Source: Streptomyces phaeofaciens (lineage in GTDB: Bacteria > Actinomycetota > Actinomycetes > Streptomycetales > Streptomycetaceae). From it: DNA of 64,000 bases. Numbering within the stretch: position 1 is the stretch's first letter; each line of letters starts with the position of its first letter. Below the pieces are notes generated by a model, which had not been told where the DNA came from, searched no databases, and saw nothing but the letters and a program-made list of their open reading frames with translations. Where the stretch lies: NCBI RefSeq assembly GCF_014648915.1, contig NZ_BMSA01000001.1, forward strand, positions 248,001-312,000, written 5' to 3'. A program made the position numbers and the translations under genes. Below are positions 1-8,502 of this stretch, in pieces.

Positions 1-105
1 CTGCTCCTGGAGGAGACGGAGGAGAACGCCGGACGGCACGAGCACCGCCGGGTGGTGCTCCAGCCGGAACTGGTGGTGCGCCGCTCCAGCCTCTCGGCGC
101 GCTGA
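1..105 (+). CDS. LacI-family transcriptional regulator, C-terminal fragment
   Basis: Only the last 34 codons lie in the window; the frame is open from base 1 and ends at a TGA at 103-105. The peptide contains HRRVVLQPELVVRRSS, which matches the usual C-terminal end of LacI/GalR sugar-binding domains in actinomycetes (a ...LxPELVxRxS signature). The ligand and operator cannot be inferred because the DNA-binding domain lies outside the window. The next gene begins 104 bases downstream on the same strand. Confidence 0.75.
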   Translation: MLLEETEENAGRHEHRRVVLQPELVVRRSSLSAR

Positions 106-209
106 GCCGCCGTTCAGTAGCTGTTCATGATCCCCCGGGCTCCGCGGCCGCCCCGTCATGTGCTGAACTGGGACGCGGCCCCCACACCGAGCGTCCCAGG
201 AGACCCCTG

Positions 210-1511
210 TTGTCCCTCAGCTACCGCCAGCCCGGCGTCGTCCTCACCGACCGCCGGTTCACCGTGCCCCTCGACCACACCGACCCGGCCGGGGAGACGA
301 TCGGCGTCTACGCCCGTGAGGTCGTCGCGAGCGACAAGGCCGGGCAGGACCTGCCCTGGCTGCTCTACCTCCAGGGCGGCCCCGGCTTCGGCGCCAACCG
401 CTTCGTCGGCAGGCCCGCGTGGCTCGGCCGCGCCCTGAAGGAGTACCGCGTCCTCCTTCTCGACCAGCGCGGCACCGGCCACTCCACGCCCGCCAACCGC
501 CAGACGCTCCCGCTGCGCGGCGGCCCGGCCGAGCAGGCCGACTACCTCACCCACTTCCGCGCCGACTCGATCGTGCGGGACTGCGAACTGATCCGCCGCG
601 AGGTCACCGGCGGCGCCCCCTGGACCGTCCTCGGCCAGAGCTTCGGCGGCTTCTGCACGGTCAGCTACCTCTCGCTCGCCCCCGAGGGCCTAGCCGCCGC
701 AGTGATCACCGGCGGGCTGCCCTCCCTCGACGCCCACGCCGACGACGTCTACCGCGCCGCCTACCCGCGCATGGAGCGCAAGGTCGCCGCGCACTACGCC
801 CGCTACCCGCAGGACGTCCAGCGGGCCCGCGCGATCGCCGACCACCTGCTCCAGCACGAGGTCACCCTCCCCAACGGCTACCGGCTCACCGTCGAGGCCT
901 TCCAGACCGTCGGCATCCTCCTCGGCGGCGGCGAGGGCAGCCACCGGCTGCACCATCTCCTGGAGGAGGCCTTCGTCCCCACCCCGAACGGCCCGGAGCT
1001 CTCCGACGCCTTCCAGGAGGAGATCCAGGGCCTCCTGTCGTACGCCGGCCACCCCCTGTACGCCCTCGTCCACGAGGCGATCTACGGCCAGGACGCCCGC
1101 CCCACCGCCTGGTCGGCCGAGCGGGTGCGCGCGGAGTTCCCGCAGTTCGACGCCGCGAAGACGCTCGCCGACGACGGACCGCTGCAGCTGACCGGCGAAA
1201 CGATCCACCCCTGGATGTTCGAGACCGACCCCGCGCTGCGCCCGCTGCGCGAGACCGCCGAGCACCTCGCCGCCCGCACCGACTGGACGCCGCTGTACGA
1301 CTCCGCGCGCCTCGCCGCCAACGAGGTCCCGGTCGCGGCCGCCGTCTACCACGACGACCTGTACGTCGACACCGCCCACTCCCTGCGCACCGCCCGCGCC
1401 GTCCGCGGACTGCGCACCTGGGTCACCGACGAGTTCGAGCACGACGGCGTCCGCGCCGGCGGCCCGCGCGTCCTGGACCGTCTGCTCGCCCTCACCCGTG
1501 ACGAAGCGTGA
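210..1511 (+). CDS. Proline iminopeptidase (alpha/beta hydrolase)
   Basis: A 433-residue cytosolic alpha/beta hydrolase expected to release N-terminal proline from peptides (peptidase family S33). Seen: the oxyanion-loop motif GGPGFG near residues 56-61, DQRGTG at 85-90 and the nucleophile elbow GQSFGG at 142-147, with Ser144 as the candidate nucleophile. A conserved His near 411 in an EHDG context completes the expected triad. Length and motif spacing match the family. The start is a TTG preceded by an AGGAGA ribosome site; no better ATG lies upstream in frame. The next gene follows closely on the same strand. Substrate preference is inferred from the family only. Confidence 0.9.
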   Translation: MSLSYRQPGVVLTDRRFTVPLDHTDPAGETIGVYAREVVASDKAGQDLPWLLYLQGGPGFGANRFVGRPAWLGRALKEYRVLLLDQRGTGHSTPANRQTLPLRGGPAEQADYLTHFRADSIVRDCELIRREVTGGAPWTVLGQSFGGFCTVSYLSLAPEGLAAAVITGGLPSLDAHADDVYRAAYPRMERKVAAHYARYPQDVQRARAIADHLLQHEVTLPNGYRLTVEAFQTVGILLGGGEGSHRLHHLLEEAFVPTPNGPELSDAFQEEIQGLLSYAGHPLYALVHEAIYGQDARPTAWSAERVRAEFPQFDAAKTLADDGPLQLTGETIHPWMFETDPALRPLRETAEHLAARTDWTPLYDSARLAANEVPVAAAVYHDDLYVDTAHSLRTARAVRGLRTWVTDEFEHDGVRAGGPRVLDRLLALTRDEA

Positions 1512-1539
1512 TGCGGGCGTCACCGATTACCCTTCGGGC

Positions 1540-2283
1540 ATGACCGAGCCGACGAACCCTCAGCTCCAGCCCATGCCCGAGGACTGGCGGCGCGCCCTGG
1601 CCGTCGTGGCCCACCCGGACGACCTGGAGTACGGCTGCTCCGCGGCCGTCGCCGCCTGGACCGACGGCGGCCGCGAGGTCGTGTACGTCCTGGCGACCCG
1701 AGGCGAGGCGGGCATCGACACGATCGCACCCGCCGAGTGCGGACCGCTGCGCGAGCGCGAGCAGCGGGCGAGCGCCGCCGTCGTCGGCGTGTCGACGGTC
1801 GAGTTCCTCGACCACCGGGACGGGGTCGTCGCGTACGGACCCGCCCTGCGCCGGGACATCGCCGCCGCCATCCGCCGGCACCGCCCCGAACTCGTCATCA
1901 CCCTCAACCACCGTGACACCTGGGGCGGTGTCGCCTGGAACACGCCCGACCATGTCGCCGTCGGCCGTGCCACCCTCGACGCCGCCGGGGACGCGGGCAA
2001 CCGCTGGATCTTCCCCGAACTGGCCGAACAGGGCCTCGAACCGTGGAACGGCGTCCGCTGGGTCGCCGTCGCCGGATCGTCCACTCCCACGCACGCCGTG
2101 GACGCCTCGGCGGGCCTGGAACGCGCGGTCGGCTCGCTGCTCGAACACCGCGCCTACATCGAGGCGCTGACCGACGAGGAGCCCGAGACGTACGTACGCG
2201 GCTTCCTGACCGGGGTCGCGCACTCGGTGGGGGAGCGGTTCGGGGGCCGGCCCGCCGTGGCGTTCGAGCTGTTCAACCGGTAG
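1540..2283 (+). CDS. PIG-L family deacetylase
   Basis: A 247-residue protein with the LmbE/PIG-L zinc motif AHPDDLE at residues 24-30, followed by the TRGEAG segment and a second His cluster around NHRDTWGG and HVAVG. These enzymes are zinc-dependent N-deacetylases of sugar amides such as GlcNAc-inositol or mycothiol conjugates; the substrate here is not evident. The ATG at 1540 is preferred because the earlier in-frame GTG at 1498 would overlap the upstream peptidase gene. The downstream sigma-factor gene begins 22 bases after the stop, so the two may be cotranscribed. Confidence 0.9.
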   Translation: MTEPTNPQLQPMPEDWRRALAVVAHPDDLEYGCSAAVAAWTDGGREVVYVLATRGEAGIDTIAPAECGPLREREQRASAAVVGVSTVEFLDHRDGVVAYGPALRRDIAAAIRRHRPELVITLNHRDTWGGVAWNTPDHVAVGRATLDAAGDAGNRWIFPELAEQGLEPWNGVRWVAVAGSSTPTHAVDASAGLERAVGSLLEHRAYIEALTDEEPETYVRGFLTGVAHSVGERFGGRPAVAFELFNR

Positions 2284-2305
2284 ATCCGTGCCCACAGGGG
2301 GAGCA

Positions 2306-3217
2306 ATGGACGACACGGACGACGCACAGGCGCTGGCCGACCGCTTCGAGGCGCACCGGGGGCATCTCAGGGCGGTCGCCTACCGGATGCTCGGTTCGCT
2401 CACCGAGGCCGAGGACGCCGTGCAGGAGACCTGGCTGAAGCTCGGCCGCACGGACACCGCCGACATCCGCAACCTGGGCGGCTGGCTCACCACGGTCGTC
2501 GGCCGGGTCTGTCTGGACCTGCTGCGCTCGCGCACCGCCCGCCGCGAGCAGCCGATGGACGAGGGGTACGACACCTTCGTCCCCGACCCGGTGATCGGAC
2601 CGCTGACGGAGACCGACCCGGAGCAGCAGGTGCTGCGCGCGGACGCGGTGGGGCTCGCGCTGCTCGTCGTCCTGGACACCCTGGAGCCCGCGGAACGGCT
2701 CGCGTTCGTGCTGCACGACATGTTCGCCGTGCCGTTCGACGACATCGCGCCGATCGTGGAGCGCGGTACGGCGGCCACCCGGCAGCTCGCCAGCCGCGCC
2801 CGCCGCCGGGTCCAGGGCGCGACCCCCTCGGCGGAGCCCGACCTGGCCCGGCAGCGCGCGGTGGTGGAGGCCTTCATGGCCGCCTCCCGCGCCGGGGACT
2901 TCGACGCGCTGCTCGCCGTCCTCGACCCCGCCGTGGTGCTGCGCGCCGACTCCGGGGCGCTGGTGCGGGGCCCGGCCGCCTCCAAGGTGGTGCACGGAGC
3001 GAAGGCGGTCGCCGGACAGGCGCTGCTGTTCGGCCGGTTCGCGCCGCACGGGCGGTACGCGCTGGTGGGCGGCGCGGTGGGCATCGTCAACGTCGTCGAC
3101 GGACGGCCGCAGTCGGTCATGGGCGTCACCGTCGCCGACGGCCGGATCACCGCCCTGTACATCCTGGCCGACCCGGAGCGGCTCGCCGCCCTGGCGGTGC
3201 CGGACGGCGACGGCTGA
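2306..3217 (+). CDS. ECF sigma factor with SnoaL-like C-terminal domain (ECF41/SigJ-like)
   Basis: A 303-residue extracytoplasmic-function sigma factor. Region 2 is recognised by YRMLGSLTEAEDAVQETWLK near residues 25-44; region 4 by the AERLAFVLHDMFAVPFDDIAPIV segment. About 115 further residues form an NTF2/SnoaL-like fold, as in the ECF41-type factors, where this extension replaces a separate anti-sigma factor and tunes activity. The ATG at 2306 follows a GGGGGA ribosome site. ECF41 genes often sit beside a carboxymuconolactone decarboxylase or oxidoreductase target; no such neighbour is present, so the target promoter is unknown. Confidence 0.92.
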   Translation: MDDTDDAQALADRFEAHRGHLRAVAYRMLGSLTEAEDAVQETWLKLGRTDTADIRNLGGWLTTVVGRVCLDLLRSRTARREQPMDEGYDTFVPDPVIGPLTETDPEQQVLRADAVGLALLVVLDTLEPAERLAFVLHDMFAVPFDDIAPIVERGTAATRQLASRARRRVQGATPSAEPDLARQRAVVEAFMAASRAGDFDALLAVLDPAVVLRADSGALVRGPAASKVVHGAKAVAGQALLFGRFAPHGRYALVGGAVGIVNVVDGRPQSVMGVTVADGRITALYILADPERLAALAVPDGDG

Positions 3218-3257
3218 CGGGCGCGGGCCATGACCGCAGGTCAGTAGGGTGGAGGAC

Positions 3258-4088
3258 ATGCAAGAGGAGACAACGGACCGGGCCGCGCTGCGGGGCGACT
3301 GCGGCAACTGCTTCGGCCTGTGCTGTGTGGCCCTGCCCTTCGCCCGGTCCGCGGACTTCGCCCTCGACAAGCCGGCCGGAAAGCCGTGCCCCAACCTCGC
3401 GGAGGACCACCGCTGCGGCATCCACGACCGGCTGCGGCACAAGGGCTTCACGGGCTGCACGGTCTACGACTGCTTCGGCGCCGGACAGCGGGTCTCGCAG
3501 GTCACCTTCGGGGGCCGGGACTGGCGGACCGCGCCGCGCGAGGAGGCCCGGCGCATGTTCGAGGTGTTCCCGGTCGTCCGCCAGCTGCACGAACTGCTCT
3601 GGTACCTCGCCGAGGCCCTCACCCTGCCCGCCGCCCGCCCGGTCCACGGCGAACTGCGCCGGGCCCTGGAGCGTACGGAGGAACTCGCACGGCTCGCCCC
3701 GCGGGAGCTGGCCGTGCTCGACGTCCCGGCCCACCGCCAGGACGTCAACGTCCTGCTGCTGCGGACCAGTGAGCTGGTCCGGGCCGGCGCCGCGGGACGC
3801 GGGAAGAACCGCCGGGGCGCCGATCTGATGGGCGCCCGGCTGCGGGGCGCCGACCTGCGGGGCGCGAATCTGCGCGGTGCCTACCTGATAGCCGCCGACC
3901 TCACCGGCGCCGACCTGCGCGGAGCGGACCTGATCGGGGCCGACCTGCGGGACACCGACCTCACGGACGCCGATCTGACCGGCGCGTTCTTCCTGACCCA
4001 GCCGCAGCTGAACGCGGCCCGGGGAAGCGCCGGCACCCGGCTGCCGGACTCAGTCGCCCGCCCGGTGCACTGGACAGCGGGGCGCTGA
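3258..4088 (+). CDS. Cys-rich pentapeptide-repeat protein
   Basis: A 276-residue protein of unknown function with two parts. The N-terminal ~60 residues carry seven or more cysteines (CGNCFGLCC at 15-23, then CPNL, CGIH, GCTVYDC), resembling a metal- or cluster-binding YkgJ-like domain. After a helical middle comes a right-handed beta-helix of A(D/N)L repeats from about residue 190 ([19 protein letters not shown] and onward). The ATG at 3258 has GGAGG only two bases away, so the GTG at 3249 is a possible alternative. The 3' end overlaps the convergent P450 gene by 39 bases. No function is claimed. Confidence 0.85.
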   Translation: MQEETTDRAALRGDCGNCFGLCCVALPFARSADFALDKPAGKPCPNLAEDHRCGIHDRLRHKGFTGCTVYDCFGAGQRVSQVTFGGRDWRTAPREEARRMFEVFPVVRQLHELLWYLAEALTLPAARPVHGELRRALERTEELARLAPRELAVLDVPAHRQDVNVLLLRTSELVRAGAAGRGKNRRGADLMGARLRGADLRGANLRGAYLIAADLTGADLRGADLIGADLRDTDLTDADLTGAFFLTQPQLNAARGSAGTRLPDSVARPVHWTAGR

Positions 4089-5582
4089 CACCTCCTCGTC
4101 CGGCACCGGCCCGGCCGGCGCCCCGGGGGCCGTGCTCCGGGGGGCCGTACGGCGTTCGAGGTGCAGCCGCAGACCCTCCGGCATCAGGGTCAGCCGCTCG
4201 GTGACCCGCAGCCGGTAGGCCGGGTCGGGCCGCAGGTCGTAGCGGCGCAGCAGCAGGCCCAGCACCAGGGTGGCCTCGTGCAGCGCGAACTGCCGCCCGA
4301 TGCAGGCCCGCGCCCCGGTGCCGAACGGCTTGTAGGTGTGCGGGGCACGGGCGCGGACGGCACTCGCCTCGAAGCGGTCCGGGTCGAACCGCTCCGCGTC
4401 CTGGCCCCACACCTCGGGGTCGCGGTGCAGCATGGCCGTCAGCACCAGGGCCCACGCGCCCCGCCGCATCGGATGGTCCCCGTCGAGCTCCGTGTCCGCT
4501 CGGGCCTCGCGCGCGAACGCGGGTGCCGTCGGCCACAGCCGCAGCGCCTCGTCGAGCACCCGGCGTACATGGCGCAGCTTGGCGACCTGCTCGTAGCCGG
4601 GTACGGCCGTGTCGCCCCAGACCCGGTCGACCTCGGCGCGGGCCCGGGCGGCGATCGCCGGGTTGAGGGAGAGGTAGTGCAGGGCGAAGGAGAGCGCGCC
4701 CGAGGTGGTCTCGTGGCCGGCGACCAGGAAGGTGATGACCTGGCGGCGTACGTTCTCCGGCGACAGCCGCTCGCCCGTCACGGGGTGGGCGGTGTCGAGC
4801 ATCCGGTCGAGCAGGTCGCCGGGGCCGCCGCCCGTCGCGCGGCGCTCCCGCACCAGGTCGTCGACCGTGCGGTGCAGATAGGCGATGTCGGCCTCGTTGC
4901 GGCGCCCGGCCCGGCGCAGCAGCGCGGGGGACGGCACGCTGTTGAGCCGTTGCGCGTAGGTGAGCGTGCCGACCATCGCGGTGACGAAGGGATGCAGGCG
5001 GTCACGTTCGAAGGAGCCGAAGTCGTGTCCGAAGCCGGTGCGGGCGATCGTCTCCAGGGTCAGCTTGGTCATGTCCCCGGGCACGTCGACGGACCGTCCC
5101 GCGGCCAGCTCCTGGTCCCAGTGGCCGGTGAGCCGCTCCGCCACGTCCCACATCATCGGGTGGTAGGCCGCCATGGCCTCCCGGCTGAATCCGGGAGCGA
5201 GGACGTCGTGCGCCAGCTGCCAGTTGGACTCGTGGTTGTACGCCGTGAACAGCGCGTCCCCGACGACGGGCCGCAGATTGGCGATGCCCAGGCCCACGTG
5301 CTTGGCGAACCGCTGCTCGTCGGCCATGTCGGCGGCGAGCCCGGCCCCCCACACGAACACGAACTCCCGGGCGAAGGCCTTGCGCCGGAAGATCGGCCCC
5401 AGCTGCCGGGCGTACCGCAGGGTGTCCTGGAGGGGGGTGCTCCGGCTCGCGCCCAGGAGGTCGCCGAGCAGCGGGATCCGGTGCGGCGGATGCGGAATGC
5501 GCGCCAGCTCGGGCCAGCCGTGCTCGGCGCTCCGGAACCCCTTGGGCAGGGTGTCCCCGGGCCTGGTCCCCGTCTCCGCCAT
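4050..5582 (-). CDS. Stand-alone CYP102-type cytochrome P450 (fatty-acid hydroxylase candidate)
   Basis: A 510-residue P450 haem domain. Seen: I-helix AGHETTSG, the K-helix ExxR (DEALRLWP) and haem loop [10 protein letters not shown] with Cys427 as the iron ligand, followed by [19 protein letters not shown]. The LPKGF...[13 protein letters not shown] start and haem-loop context resemble the haem half of CYP102 (P450 BM3), but the gene ends after the P450 fold with no reductase. S. coelicolor CYP102B1 is a known reductase-free CYP102 fatty-acid hydroxylase, so this is a likely relative; an external redox partner is needed. Start: ATG with AGGGAG upstream. A TetR gene is divergent with a 108-base gap. 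Confidence 0.9.
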   Translation of the reverse strand: MAETGTRPGDTLPKGFRSAEHGWPELARIPHPPHRIPLLGDLLGASRSTPLQDTLRYARQLGPIFRRKAFAREFVFVWGAGLAADMADEQRFAKHVGLGIANLRPVVGDALFTAYNHESNWQLAHDVLAPGFSREAMAAYHPMMWDVAERLTGHWDQELAAGRSVDVPGDMTKLTLETIARTGFGHDFGSFERDRLHPFVTAMVGTLTYAQRLNSVPSPALLRRAGRRNEADIAYLHRTVDDLVRERRATGGGPGDLLDRMLDTAHPVTGERLSPENVRRQVITFLVAGHETTSGALSFALHYLSLNPAIAARARAEVDRVWGDTAVPGYEQVAKLRHVRRVLDEALRLWPTAPAFAREARADTELDGDHPMRRGAWALVLTAMLHRDPEVWGQDAERFDPDRFEASAVRARAPHTYKPFGTGARACIGRQFALHEATLVLGLLLRRYDLRPDPAYRLRVTERLTLMPEGLRLHLERRTAPRSTAPGAPAGPVPDEEVSAPRCPVHRAGD

Positions 5583-5611
5583 GACGCGATCTCCCTTGAT
5601 CCAGCGGCAGG

Positions 5612-5648
5612 TTGAGCGTGTTGTACGCGGGTTCAATAACGCGGTTCA
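5612..5648. promoter_or_regulatory. Candidate TetR operator between CYP102-type P450 and tetR
   Basis: The divergent gap contains TTGAGCGT (5612-5619), facing ACGCGGGTTCAA (5625-5636), followed by a near copy ACGCGGTTCA (5639-5648). This gives one inverted pair and one direct repeat of the same half-site, as expected for a TetR dimer site controlling both genes. Binding is inferred. Confidence 0.45.
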
Positions 5649-5690
5649 GTCTGATCCCGCCGTCGAACCGGCGTCAAGTAGAGTGCGCGC

Positions 5691-6305
5691 ATGGCCGCGA
5701 ACCAGGGGGAGCGCACCCGGCGCCGACTCAGCACCGGGGAACGCAGGGAGCAGCTCCTCGCGGTCGGCGCCCGGCTCTTCTCCGAGAGCCCCTACGACGA
5801 GGTCTGGATCGAGCAGGTCGCCGAGATCGCCGGGGTCTCCCGGGGGCTGCTGTACCACTACTTCCCGACCAAGCGGGACTTCTTCGCCGCGGTCGTCGAG
5901 CGCGAGAGCGAGCGGATGCTGCGCATGACGGCGGCGGTCCCCGGCGTCCCGGTCCGCGAGCAGCTCACCTCGGGTCTCGACGTCTATCTCGCGTACGTCG
6001 AGGCCCACGCCCATGGCTTCCGCGCCTTCCACCGCGCGGACGCGGCCGGCGACCGGACCGTGCGCCGGGTCTACCTGCGGGCGCTCGCGGCCCAGGAGCG
6101 GCAGATCCTGGCCGCCCTGGGCGCCGACCCCGAGTTCGGCCCGCTCTTCGAGCGCCGGCCCGACGTCCGGCTGGCGGTGCGCGGCTGGCTGGCCTTCACC
6201 ACGGCGGTCTGCCTGGAGTGGCTGCGGGGCTCGGAGCTGTCCCGGGACCAGGTGCGGGACCTGTGCGCACGGGCGCTGCTGGGGGTCGTCTCCCCGCCCG
6301 GTTGA
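5691..6305 (+). CDS. TetR/AcrR-family regulator
   Basis: A 204-residue TetR-type repressor. The helix-turn-helix lies at about residues 38-70 (VAEIAGVSRGLLYHYFPTKRDFFAAVV), followed by an all-helical ligand-binding domain containing WLAFTTAVCLEWL. It is transcribed divergently from the CYP102-type P450. This mirrors Bacillus megaterium, where the TetR-family repressor BM3R1 sits beside and controls CYP102A1. A role as fatty-acid-responsive repressor of the P450 is therefore likely but inferred from context. Confidence 0.9.
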   Translation: MAANQGERTRRRLSTGERREQLLAVGARLFSESPYDEVWIEQVAEIAGVSRGLLYHYFPTKRDFFAAVVERESERMLRMTAAVPGVPVREQLTSGLDVYLAYVEAHAHGFRAFHRADAAGDRTVRRVYLRALAAQERQILAALGADPEFGPLFERRPDVRLAVRGWLAFTTAVCLEWLRGSELSRDQVRDLCARALLGVVSPPG

Positions 6306-6389
6306 GCGCCGCCGGTGCCGGCCGGAACCGGAGTGTGTCCCCTACGGGTGTGGCCGTCATGGTTGGCGCACGCCCGGATCTCCGATAGG

Positions 6390-6408
6390 TTAGGCAAGGC
6401 TTACCTAA
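6390..6408 (+). promoter_or_regulatory. DmdR1/IdeR-type iron box
   Basis: TTAGGCAAGGCTTACCTAA is a 19-base dyad matching the actinomycete iron-box consensus TTAGGTTAGGCTCACCTAA at 16 of 19 positions. It ends 12 bases before the DUF2470 start codon and overlaps the region where the promoter and ribosome site (AAGGAGG) lie. Repression under iron sufficiency is the expected outcome. Confidence 0.85.
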
Positions 6409-6420
6409 GGAGGTTCTGGG

Positions 6421-7146
6421 ATGGGTGACAGCGACAGCTGGACGGCGGTGCCCGGCGCGGCCGAACGGGCCCGCTCGGTGCTGGCCGCCTCGTGGTCCTG
6501 CGCGGTGACCGCGGACGGCGGACGCGAGGAGTTCGTCGGTGCGCACACCGTCGACGAGGACGGCGGGGTGACCCTGCACGTGCCCGAGGACAGCGCCCTG
6601 CTCACGGCCGCGATCTGCGCGCCGCGCGGGGAGCCGTCCGCCGTGCTGGAGTTCGCCGACGTGGCGCCCGTCCCCGTCCGCAACCGGATCCGGGCCCGGC
6701 TCTGGCTGGCCGGCTGGTTCACCCCCGAGGACGGCCACCTCGCCTTCCACCCCACGCGGGTCGTGCTGAAACCGCCCACCGGCGCGGTCGTCGTCGCCCT
6801 CGACGAGTTCGCGGCCGCCGCGCCCGACCCGCTCGCCACGGCCGAGGCCCAGCTGCTCACCCATCTCGCCGACGCCCACCCCGACGCCGTCGAGCGGCTC
6901 ACCCGACTCGTGCGGCGCGACAGCCTGCACGGCGTGGTCCGGGTCCAGCCGCTCGCCGTCGACCGGCACGGACTGACGCTGCGCATCGAGCGCGCTGGCG
7001 CCCACGGCGACGTACGCCTGCCCTTCCACGCCCCCGCCGACGACGTCGGGCAGCTCACCGAGCGCATGCACGTCCTGCTCACGCAGGCGAGCGCGGCCTC
7101 CTGCCCGCGCACGCTACAGCGGCAGCGCACAGACGGCGACGGGTGA
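6421..7146 (+). CDS. DUF2470 / pyridoxamine-oxidase-like protein under iron control
   Basis: A 241-residue protein with a split-barrel-like N-terminal half (residues 10-130) and a C-terminal DUF2470 helix-rich domain (about 140-225: AEAQLLTHLADAHPDAVERLTRLV...). The same two-part layout occurs in HugZ-type haem-binding or haem-degrading proteins. The iron box immediately upstream fits a role in haem or iron handling, though activity cannot be read from sequence alone. The start is the ATG at 6421 with a strong AAGGAGG site. The 3' end overlaps the convergent lactonase gene by 33 bases. Confidence 0.88.
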   Translation: MGDSDSWTAVPGAAERARSVLAASWSCAVTADGGREEFVGAHTVDEDGGVTLHVPEDSALLTAAICAPRGEPSAVLEFADVAPVPVRNRIRARLWLAGWFTPEDGHLAFHPTRVVLKPPTGAVVVALDEFAAAAPDPLATAEAQLLTHLADAHPDAVERLTRLVRRDSLHGVVRVQPLAVDRHGLTLRIERAGAHGDVRLPFHAPADDVGQLTERMHVLLTQASAASCPRTLQRQRTDGDG

Positions 7147-8361
7147 CGCGAACGGCTCGCCCGCGAGCCGCAGTTCACCGTTCGACGCGTCCACCCGGAA
7201 GACGCTGACCGTGCCCGAGCGCTGGTTCGCCGCGAACAGCAGGCCGCCGTCCGGGGAGAGCGCGAGCTGCCGCGGGAAGTCCCCTTCCACCGGCACCGTG
7301 CCGAGCAGCCGCAGCTGCGACCCGTCCGCCTTCACCGCGTACCGGGCGAGCGTGTTGTCGCCCCGGTTGGCCAGGAACGCGTGGCCGCCGTCCGGCGTGA
7401 CCACCAGTTGCGCCGGGTAGTTGGTGTCCGCCTTCGCGCCCGTGGACTGCGGGGCGCCGATGGTGAGGCGGCCGGTGGCGGCGTCGTAGGCGCAGACCGC
7501 GATCGTGTCGTCCGTCTCGTTGGCGAGATAGGCGTACCGGCCGCCGGGGTGGAACGTCAGATGGCGCGGGCCGGCGCCCGCCCGGGTGTGCGCCTGCGCG
7601 ACCTCGGTGAGCGTCCCCGCCCGTGTGTCCAGCCGGTAGCTGTACACCGTGTCCGTGCCGAGGTCCACGGCGAGCACATGCCCGCCGTCCGGCGCGGTGA
7701 CGAACTGGTGCGCGTGCGGCCCCTGCTGCCCCGGGCCCGGCGCGGGACGGCGGTGCGTGACCTGGTCGGTGCGCTCGCCGAGCGCCCCCGAGGCGGCGAT
7801 CGGGTGCACGGCCACCGTGCCCGAACCGTAGTCGGCGCTCAGCAGCCAGCGCCCGCCCGGATGCACGGAGAGATGACAGGGGTGCGCCCCGCCCGTCGCC
7901 CTGCTGCCCAGCACCTCGCGGTCGGCCAGCCGTACGGCGGTCACCGTGCCCCGCTCCCGCTCGTTCACCGCGTACAGCGTGCCGCCGTTCGGGTGCACCG
8001 CGAGATACGACGGGTCCGGGACCCCGGTGATCGTGCCTCCGCCGGTGATCCGTCCCGACGCCGGGTCGTACGCGGCCACGCCGATGCCCCGGCCGCCGCC
8101 CTCGGTGGAGGTGTAGGTGCCGAGGTAGAGGGGCCGGGGACCGGACGACGTCGCCGACGGGCCCGGAACGGAGGGGGCAGGGGCCGAGGAGCCCGGAGCG
8201 GAGGCGTCGGGAGCGGTGGATCCGGACGGCTGTCCGGCCTCCGGCGCGGTGCCCCCTTCGGCGCATCCGGCGAGGGCCGCCGCCGTGGCCGCGCCGCCGA
8301 GCACACCGATCAGACGGCGTCTGCTCCAGCCGCCGTCCGTCCCTTCCGTCCCACCGTCCAT
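7114..8361 (-). CDS. Lactonase-family beta-propeller lipoprotein (Tat)
   Basis: A 415-residue exported protein. The N-terminus has a twin-arginine signal (SRRRLIGVLGG) ending in a lipobox LAGC, so it should be a Tat-exported lipoprotein on the outer face of the membrane. A Gly/Ser/Pro/Ala-rich linker of about 50 residues follows. Then a seven-bladed propeller of the 6-phosphogluconolactonase/muconate cycloisomerase-like family is recognised by repeated DP(A/S)YLAVHPNGGxLYAVNE, CHLSVHPGGRWLLSADYGSG and PRHLTFHPGGRYAYLANE units. The substrate is unknown. The ATG at 8361 is selected because it sits just ahead of the signal; its ribosome site is weak. Confidence 0.88.
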   Translation of the reverse strand: MDGGTEGTDGGWSRRRLIGVLGGAATAAALAGCAEGGTAPEAGQPSGSTAPDASAPGSSAPAPSVPGPSATSSGPRPLYLGTYTSTEGGGRGIGVAAYDPASGRITGGGTITGVPDPSYLAVHPNGGTLYAVNERERGTVTAVRLADREVLGSRATGGAHPCHLSVHPGGRWLLSADYGSGTVAVHPIAASGALGERTDQVTHRRPAPGPGQQGPHAHQFVTAPDGGHVLAVDLGTDTVYSYRLDTRAGTLTEVAQAHTRAGAGPRHLTFHPGGRYAYLANETDDTIAVCAYDAATGRLTIGAPQSTGAKADTNYPAQLVVTPDGGHAFLANRGDNTLARYAVKADGSQLRLLGTVPVEGDFPRQLALSPDGGLLFAANQRSGTVSVFRVDASNGELRLAGEPFASPVAVCALPL

Positions 8362-8425
8362 GTGCGCACCCCAGGTCGTCCCGCGTCCCCGCCGTGTCAG
8401 CCACCTTGTCGTGGAACGGCCCTCG

Positions 8426-8485
8426 GACGCAAAAGAGACGGCAAAGAGACGCAAGGAGACGCAAGGAGACGCAAGAGACGCAAGA
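8426..8485. repeat. Tandem array of ~10-base units (GACGCAAGGA)
   Basis: Six imperfect copies of GACGCAAGGA, varying from 9 to 11 bases, lie between the FUSC gene stop and the lactonase start. It is purine-rich on the + strand and non-coding. Its role is unknown. Confidence 0.8.
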
Positions 8486-8502
8486 GGCACGCGAGGCGCG
8501 GC

